This document shows, one piece after another, positions 6,984 through 11,674 of a stretch of DNA of 11,674 bases. The position numbers were made by a program, and so were the translations under genes. Below the pieces are notes generated by a model. That model worked only from the letters and a program-made list of their open reading frames with translations, was not told the DNA's origin and did no database searches. Source of the DNA: UBA3478 sp964217345. GTDB lineage: Bacteria; Bacteroidota; Bacteroidia; Flavobacteriales; Flavobacteriaceae. The DNA is taken from the NCBI GenBank assembly GCA_964217345.1, contig CAXPJI010000020.1, positions 1 to 11,674 of the forward strand, written 5' to 3'. Position 1 is the stretch's first letter, and every line of letters starts with the position of its first letter.

Positions 6984-6991
6984 CAAAGGTA
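6984..6991 (-). promoter_or_regulatory. candidate -7 element for the minus-strand HMA/MauE gene
   Basis: The minus strand reads TACCTTTG here, an exact TAnnTTTG. Transcription would start near 6977-6980, with a leader of about 35 nt to the ATG at 6943. No TTG lies at the expected 19-21 bp spacing upstream on that strand (the nearest are at 12 and 27), so the promoter may be weak or activator-dependent. Confidence 0.4.
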
Positions 6992-7441
6992 ATGCAAGCA
7001 CTCCAAAACGCCGTTTCTCAATTGGTTGATAATGAAGCCTTATCGGTAGGAGAACGTCTCGAGCAAATTTGCGAACTATTGCGATCAAACATCATTCACT
7101 ACGACTGGGTAGGCTTCTACTTTCACGAAGACGCAACGCAAACTTTGAAACTCCGAGCATTTGCGGGAGAACCTACTGATCATACCACAATCCCATTCGG
7201 AAAAGGAATCTGTGGACAAGTCGCCCTGTCGAATCAAAACTTTGTCGTACCCGATGTTAGTGCGCAAGACAATTATATCGCCTGCAGTTTAACGGTAAAA
7301 TCAGAGATCGTTATTCCACTTTTTAAAAACGGTAAGAACATCGGTCAAATAGATATCGACTCACACACTCCAGATCCATTCACAGAAGAGGATGTAAAAC
7401 TCCTAGAATTCGTCAATCAAAAAGTAGCAGAAATAGTATAA
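6992..7441 (+). CDS. GAF-domain protein of the free methionine-(R)-sulfoxide reductase type
   Basis: Single GAF domain of 149 aa, close in pattern to the fRMsr (MsrC/YebR) family, which reduces free methionine-R-sulfoxide in the cytosol. Family marks are DWVGFYF (38-44), the GKGICG motif with Cys74, a DNYIACS motif with Cys98, SEIVIPL (104-110), and IGQIDIDS (117-124) followed by FTEED. The 24-residue spacing Cys74-Cys98 equals that of Cys94 and Cys118 in E. coli fRMsr, Cys118 being the catalytic one. The third cysteine (E. coli Cys84), ten residues before GKGxCG, is His64 here, so the usual disulfide partner is absent. It may therefore use Cys74 as resolving residue, or be a sensor rather than a reductase. 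It starts just after a clear promoter and ends 2 bp before purH, so the two are probably co-transcribed. Confidence 0.87.
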   Translation: MQALQNAVSQLVDNEALSVGERLEQICELLRSNIIHYDWVGFYFHEDATQTLKLRAFAGEPTDHTTIPFGKGICGQVALSNQNFVVPDVSAQDNYIACSLTVKSEIVIPLFKNGKNIGQIDIDSHTPDPFTEEDVKLLEFVNQKVAEIV

Positions 7442-7443
7442 TT

Positions 7444-8976
7444 ATGAACTCAACGAAAACGATCCAATCGGCCCTAATCTCTGTCTTTCACAAAGATGGT
7501 CTTGAACCTATTGTAAAGAAATTAAATGACCTTGGAGTAGTCCTCTACTCAACAGGAGGTACCGAAAAATTCATTAAAGATTTAGGAATCGATGTGATTG
7601 CCGTTGAGACTATCACTGACTATCCTTCAATTTTAGGAGGACGAGTGAAGACACTTCACCCAAAGATTTTTGGAGGAATTCTTAACCGAAGTGAGGAGGT
7701 AGAAGATCAGAAAACACTTCAAGAATTTAAAATCCCTCAGATCGATCTAGTTATTGTTGACTTGTATCCGTTTGAGAAAACCGTAGCGGGTGGTGGAAGT
7801 CACCAGGCGATTATTGAAAAAATTGATATCGGGGGTATTTCATTAATACGCGCAGCAGCAAAGAACTTTAACGATGTAGTATGTATCTCATCAGTGAGTC
7901 AATACGCTTCACTTTTTAATCTTCTTGAAGAAAAGCAGGGAGCGACTGACATCTCTGACCGTCAAAAATTTGCCGCTGAGTCTTTCGCAACTTCGTCCCA
8001 CTATGACACCGCAATTTTTAATTATTTCAATAGTAAAGAAGAACTGCCAGCGTTGCGTTTGAGCTCGAATGAGGCTAAGGTGCTTCGATACGGAGAAAAT
8101 CCACACCAAAAAGGCTACTTCTTTGGCGATTTTGGTCATTTATTTGACCAATTACACGGAAAAGAACTGTCGTACAATAATTTACTAGACGTTGATGCTG
8201 CGCTTACACTGATGAGCGAGTTTAAAGATAATGAGCCAACGTTTGCCATCTTGAAACACAACAACGCGTGTGGATTAGCCTCTAGAGAATCTCTAGTCGA
8301 AGCTTATCGCGATGCACTAGCTGCAGACCCAGTTTCTGCATTTGGAGGTATTCTTATCGCCAACAAATCAATCGATGTAGCCACTGCGAAAGAAATCCAG
8401 TCTCTATTTTGCGAAGTAGTTATCGCTCCTTCATTCGAAGAAGAAGCCCAAGCAATACTCAGCGAAAAGAAGAATCGAATCTTACTTCGCCAAAAACACT
8501 GGAATCTACCAGAGAGCCAGGTAAGAACTGCTCTTAACGGATATTTAGTACAAGATCGCGATTCAAAAACAGATCTTACAGAAGATTTAAAAGTGGTTAC
8601 CAAAAAAGCCCCAACATCAGCTGAAATTGAAGACCTTCTGTTTGCATCGAAAATTTGCAAACACACCAAATCGAATACCATCGTTATCGCAAAAAACAAA
8701 CAGCTTATTGCTAGCGGGACCGGCCAAACCTCAAGAGTTGACGCTCTTAATCAGGCCATCCACAAAGCAAAAAGTTTCGATTTCGATTTAAAAGGTTCGG
8801 TAATGGCATCAGATGCATTCTTCCCTTTCCCCGACTGTGTTGAAATTGGAGATCATGCAGGAATTGTTTCGGTAATTCAGCCTGGAGGTTCGATTAAAGA
8901 TGAATTAAGTATTGAATACTGTGACGGAGCAGGAATGTCAATGGTAATGACAGGTACTCGTCATTTCAAACATTAA
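7444..8976 (+). CDS. purH: bifunctional AICAR formyltransferase / IMP cyclohydrolase PurH
   Basis: Catalyses the last two steps of de novo purine synthesis: formyl transfer from 10-formyltetrahydrofolate to AICAR, then ring closure of FAICAR to IMP, in the cytosol. The N-terminal cyclohydrolase (MGS-like) domain shows SVFHKDGL (13-20), LYSTGGTEK (34-42), GGRVKTLHPKIFGGIL (65-80) and GGISLIRAAAKN (130-141). The C-terminal transformylase domain shows RYGENPHQKG (215-224), ELSYNNLLDVDAA (241-253), the catalytic Lys271-His272 pair in FAILKHNNACG, DPVSAFGG, and the conserved SDAFFPFPD and QPGGSIKDE near the end. At 510 aa it is full length for the family. The start is 2 bp after the GAF gene stop, so it likely shares that promoter. 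Confidence 0.98.
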   Translation: MNSTKTIQSALISVFHKDGLEPIVKKLNDLGVVLYSTGGTEKFIKDLGIDVIAVETITDYPSILGGRVKTLHPKIFGGILNRSEEVEDQKTLQEFKIPQIDLVIVDLYPFEKTVAGGGSHQAIIEKIDIGGISLIRAAAKNFNDVVCISSVSQYASLFNLLEEKQGATDISDRQKFAAESFATSSHYDTAIFNYFNSKEELPALRLSSNEAKVLRYGENPHQKGYFFGDFGHLFDQLHGKELSYNNLLDVDAALTLMSEFKDNEPTFAILKHNNACGLASRESLVEAYRDALAADPVSAFGGILIANKSIDVATAKEIQSLFCEVVIAPSFEEEAQAILSEKKNRILLRQKHWNLPESQVRTALNGYLVQDRDSKTDLTEDLKVVTKKAPTSAEIEDLLFASKICKHTKSNTIVIAKNKQLIASGTGQTSRVDALNQAIHKAKSFDFDLKGSVMASDAFFPFPDCVEIGDHAGIVSVIQPGGSIKDELSIEYCDGAGMSMVMTGTRHFKH

Positions 8977-9015
8977 TTTTCGTACATTCGAAAGCATCTA
9001 CAGCAAGCGTAAACT

Positions 9016-10044
9016 ATGGCCTTTTTTGATTTTTTAACCGAAGAGATAGCAATTGACCTTGGAACGGCTAACACACTGATCATTCACAATGGTAAGGTGG
9101 TTGTTGATAGTCCTTCAATTGTAGCCCGCGATAGAATGTCAGGCAAAATCGTTGCCGTTGGTCAAGAGGCCAACCTCATGCAGGGTAAAACCCATGAGAA
9201 TATCAAAACGATTCGACCCTTAAAAGACGGTGTTATAGCAGACTTTGACGCTTCTGAAAAGATGGTTGGTATGCTGATTAAAAGTGTGCCTGCTCTAAAG
9301 AAAAGGCTATTTCCTCCTTCGCTTCGTATGGTCATTTGTATTCCTTCAGGAATTACAGAGGTAGAGATGCGAGCGGTAAAAGAGTCTGCAGAGCGCGTAA
9401 ATGGTAAAGAGGTCTATCTGATCCATGAACCCATGGCTGCTGCTATTGGTATTGGTCTAGATATCATGAAACCTAAAGGTAATATGATCGTTGATATCGG
9501 TGGAGGTACTACCGAAATTGCTGTAATTGCTCTTGGGGGTATCGTTGTAGATCGCTCGGTTAAAATTGCTGGTGATGTGTTTACGAACGACATAATCAAC
9601 TACATGCGTACCCAACACAACTTGTTCATCGGTGAGCGAACTGCTGAAAAGATTAAAATCGAATGCGGTTCAGCGACTGACGAACTAGATAATCCACCGG
9701 AGAACTTAGAGATTCAAGGCCGTGATTTACTATCTGGAAAACCGAAACAGATAGTGATCGGATATCGAGAAGTAGCCAAGGCGTTAGATAAATCGATTGT
9801 TCGTATCGAGGAAGCTGTTATGGAAACGCTATCTCAAACCCCACCAGAACTGGCTTCAGATATTTATAATTCAGGAATTTATCTTGCCGGTGGTGGTGCA
9901 CTTCTTAGAGGGCTAGATCAACGTCTCTCTGGCAAAACTGACCTACCGGTTTATATTTCTGAAGATCCACTTAGAGCAGTGGTACGTGGTACAGGAACTG
10001 CGCTTAAACATCTAGAGACTTATAAAACAGTATTGATCCAATAA
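9016..10044 (+). CDS. mreB: rod-shape-determining actin homologue MreB
   Basis: Bacterial actin that polymerises on the inner face of the membrane and directs the elongation (rod) complex. The actin-fold ATP motifs are intact: phosphate 1 DLGTAN (14-19), the hinge segment HEPMAAAIG (137-145) with the ATPase glutamate Glu138, phosphate 2 DIGGGTTE (160-167), and the adenosine motif AGGGALLRGL (291-300). The hydrophobic N-terminus MAFFDFL fits membrane binding. Length is 342 aa, typical of MreB. The start lies 39 bp after purH; the gap holds no convincing promoter or terminator, so read-through from purH or a promoter inside purH is possible. The stop overlaps the mreC start by one base (TAATG). 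Confidence 0.98.
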   Translation: MAFFDFLTEEIAIDLGTANTLIIHNGKVVVDSPSIVARDRMSGKIVAVGQEANLMQGKTHENIKTIRPLKDGVIADFDASEKMVGMLIKSVPALKKRLFPPSLRMVICIPSGITEVEMRAVKESAERVNGKEVYLIHEPMAAAIGIGLDIMKPKGNMIVDIGGGTTEIAVIALGGIVVDRSVKIAGDVFTNDIINYMRTQHNLFIGERTAEKIKIECGSATDELDNPPENLEIQGRDLLSGKPKQIVIGYREVAKALDKSIVRIEEAVMETLSQTPPELASDIYNSGIYLAGGGALLRGLDQRLSGKTDLPVYISEDPLRAVVRGTGTALKHLETYKTVLIQ

Positions 10045-10874
10045 TGGAGAAACTGCTGGCCTTATTGATCAATAGGCGTGCAGAGGTACTCACCCTTTTA
10101 TTAATTGCCATTGGGCTTGGACTCACCATTACCGCCGAGACACCGCAGCGCGCTAAGTGGCTAAGTTCTTCGAGCAAAGTTTCTGGAAGTATCTATCAAC
10201 TGAAAGAGAATCTACAAGACTATTTCAATCTAAAACAGGTAAACCGGCAATTATCTGAAGAAAATGCTCAACTACGTGAAGCGCTTTATCAGTCACAATT
10301 TGAAAAGGCTCTCATCGAAGGAAAATTCGAAAACACAGATACCTTGAAACAATATGTAGTGAGCCCTGCAAAAGTGATTAAAAACAGTGTTATTCGGGAA
10401 AAAAACCTAATCACCCTGAATAAAGGAGCATACCAGGGTATTATCCAAGATATGGGAGTAGTCTCAGACAAGGGGGTAGTGGGTGTCGTAGAACGAACCA
10501 GCGATCATTTTTCTATTGTGATACCACTACTTCATAAAGATCTTAGCATTAATGCTGCGTTAAAAAACACGAAACATTTTGGTTCGCTAATATGGGATAC
10601 AAAAACCATTGATCGTTGCACCTTAGTTGATCTTCCTAAAATTTCAAATATTCAAATCGGAGACACCATTGTAACCGGAGGTATGTCCAGCGTTTTCCCT
10701 GCAGGGATACCTATCGGGCAAGTAAGCGCCTACATTATTCCGGACAACAGTAGTTTTTATAAAGCTGAAGTACGACTCTTTAATGATATGTCTAATCTAG
10801 ATCAGGTCTATGTCATAAAAAACACCTTGAAAGAGGAACAGGTTTCACTTGAAAATCAAACTAATGGATTCTAG
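10044..10874 (+). CDS. mreC: rod-shape-determining protein MreC
   Basis: Bitopic inner-membrane protein of the elongasome whose periplasmic part contacts and activates PBP2. A short cytosolic N-terminus (RRAEV) leads to one membrane segment at about 14-31, then a coiled-coil helix at about 50-92 (QVNRQLSEENAQLREALYQ region), then two beta-rich domains with the family stretches VVSDKGVVGVVERTSDHFS (139-157) and VTGGMSSVFPAGIPIGQV (210-227). It is 276 aa, a normal length. It follows mreB in a TAATG overlap, and its 3' end overlaps mreD, so expression of the three is tightly coupled. Confidence 0.96.
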   Translation: MEKLLALLINRRAEVLTLLLIAIGLGLTITAETPQRAKWLSSSSKVSGSIYQLKENLQDYFNLKQVNRQLSEENAQLREALYQSQFEKALIEGKFENTDTLKQYVVSPAKVIKNSVIREKNLITLNKGAYQGIIQDMGVVSDKGVVGVVERTSDHFSIVIPLLHKDLSINAALKNTKHFGSLIWDTKTIDRCTLVDLPKISNIQIGDTIVTGGMSSVFPAGIPIGQVSAYIIPDNSSFYKAEVRLFNDMSNLDQVYVIKNTLKEEQVSLENQTNGF

Positions 10875-11370
10875 TGGTCTAATTCTTTTATGGCGTTTTA
10901 TCTGGGTACTATTACTGCAGGTACTGGTATTTAGTGGTATCGAATTCTTCGGTGTGGCTCAACCAATGCTTTTGGCACTGTTCCTATTTACCTATCCGAC
11001 CGACAGCAATTATTCCCTAAGCATCTTCTTATCGTTCTTACTCGGATTAGTAGCGGATAGCTTTACAGACACACTTGCCCTTAATGCCGTAGCCATGACC
11101 GTGGCCGCCTATTTAAGACCTTCATTCTTGCGATTGGCTTATGGCATTAGCGTCGAATATTACAATGACAGCAAGCTTCAAGGCAATCTAGGACAACATA
11201 GTTATTTTCTTTTTTTACTGTTGTTAACACATCATTTTATTTTCTTCTCGGCTGAAGTCTTCGATCTAAGCCGTGCTTTTGTAATTTTGAAACAATTGAT
11301 TATTCATCTGCCACTAAGTTTTTTGGTCGGATGGCTACTCATACAGTTGTTTTCATTGCAAAAGCGCTAA
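10864..11370 (+). CDS. mreD: rod-shape-determining protein MreD
   Basis: Small polytopic inner-membrane protein of the MreBCD elongation complex. Counted from the ATG at 10864, hydrophobic segments lie at about residues 6-24, 32-45, 51-68, 70-84, 113-132 and 140-163, close to the five or six typical of the family. The GLVADSFTDTLALNA segment (61-75) matches the conserved Asp-containing MreD motif. The ATG (MDSSG) gives 168 residues and an 11-bp overlap with mreC. An in-frame TTG at 10849 would add five residues (26-bp overlap) and has an AGAGGA-like sequence 12 bases upstream. I prefer the ATG because the hydrophobic segment starts right after it. Confidence 0.9.
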   Translation: MDSSGLILLWRFIWVLLLQVLVFSGIEFFGVAQPMLLALFLFTYPTDSNYSLSIFLSFLLGLVADSFTDTLALNAVAMTVAAYLRPSFLRLAYGISVEYYNDSKLQGNLGQHSYFLFLLLLTHHFIFFSAEVFDLSRAFVILKQLIIHLPLSFLVGWLLIQLFSLQKR

Positions 11371-11376
11371 CCCTCT

Positions 11377-11674
11377 ATGTCGCGATTTTTTTATTCGCTA
11401 GTTATCATCATTGTCGGCTTACTCTTCATTGGCAAGCTCGTCAGTTTGCAGTTATTTTATGAGGAATCCAACATTGTAGAGTCAGATCCAGCTATAACCA
11501 AGAACTACCTCTACCCCGAAAGAGGATTTATTTACGACAGAAACAGAAATCTTCTCGTTGGTAATCAGCCCGCCTATGATGTTATGGTCACGCCTCGAGA
11601 GGTAACATCATTAGACACCTTAGAATTCTTAAAACTCCTAGATTTAGAGAAGGAAGAATTCATCGATAAAATGG
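11377..11674 (+). CDS. mrdA: penicillin-binding protein 2, N-terminal part (3' truncated by window end)
   Basis: Class B penicillin-binding protein, the transpeptidase of the rod-elongation complex, anchored in the inner membrane with its enzyme domain in the periplasm. The frame opens at an ATG 6 bp after the mreD stop and stays open for 99 complete codons to the window end. Visible are a signal anchor at about residues 5-18 (FYSLVIIIVGLLFIG) and the start of the PBP dimerisation domain with the PBP2 signature YPERGFIYDRNRNLLVGN (46-63; Arg49, Gly50, Asp54, Arg55) followed by PAYDVMVTPREV. The transpeptidase motifs lie outside. The position directly after mreBCD supports PBP2 over the septal PBP3. 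Confidence 0.93.
   Translation, partial: MSRFFYSLVIIIVGLLFIGKLVSLQLFYEESNIVESDPAITKNYLYPERGFIYDRNRNLLVGNQPAYDVMVTPREVTSLDTLEFLKLLDLEKEEFIDKM

Noticed and set aside
8304..8699. Minus-strand open frame of 131 codons inside purH
   Set aside because: It is fully antisense to conserved transformylase sequence, with no promoter or domain seen.
8983..8990. TACATTCG as a possible -7 element for mreB
   Set aside because: One mismatch to TAnnTTTG and no TTG at the expected distance upstream.
8978..8993. TTTCG-TACATT-CGAAA hairpin after purH as a terminator
   Set aside because: The stem is only five pairs, AT-rich, and lacks a following T run.

Overview
The window reads as an ordinary stretch of a Bacteroidota chromosome, most likely a Flavobacteriales-type marine or environmental member. 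Supporting signs are the Bacteroidota-type LptE lipoprotein, a -7 promoter element of the TAnnTTTG type, A-rich start contexts with little Shine-Dalgarno sequence, and the gene orders miaB / sigma-54 activator / lptE / TPR protein / secG and purH / mreBCD / PBP2, which I associate with that group. Genes fill almost the whole window. The longest gap is 137 bp (secG to groES), so no gene-free stretch exceeds 300 bases.

Layout. (1) 1-4124, plus strand: a tight envelope/translation operon of miaB (5' end outside the window), a receiver-less sigma-54 enhancer-binding protein, lptE, an unnamed TPR-like gene, and secG. Junctions include an ATGA and a TAATG overlap, and the operon closes at a strong hairpin terminator near 4150-4182. 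(2) 4262-6180: the groES-groEL chaperonin operon. Its leader carries a direct repeat, an inverted repeat and a sigma-54-like -24/-12 sequence. A palindromic bidirectional terminator follows at 6201-6233. (3) 6251-6943, minus strand: a heavy-metal-associated domain fused to a MauE/DoxX-like membrane domain. (4) 6992-8976, plus strand: a GAF protein related to free-methionine-sulfoxide reductase, then purH 2 bp downstream. The spacer between blocks 3 and 4 has facing -7 elements on the two strands. (5) 9016-11674: mreB, mreC, mreD and the start of the elongation penicillin-binding protein PBP2 (mrdA), cut by the window end.

The genes cover housekeeping roles: tRNA modification, LPS transport, Sec export, protein folding, purine synthesis and rod-shape cell-wall elongation. 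No mobile element, CRISPR array, tRNA or rRNA was seen. I found no clearly novel system. The most useful leads are regulatory: the groES leader looks like a sigma-54 promoter with upstream activator sites, and an orphan sigma-54 activator is encoded about 2 kb upstream.
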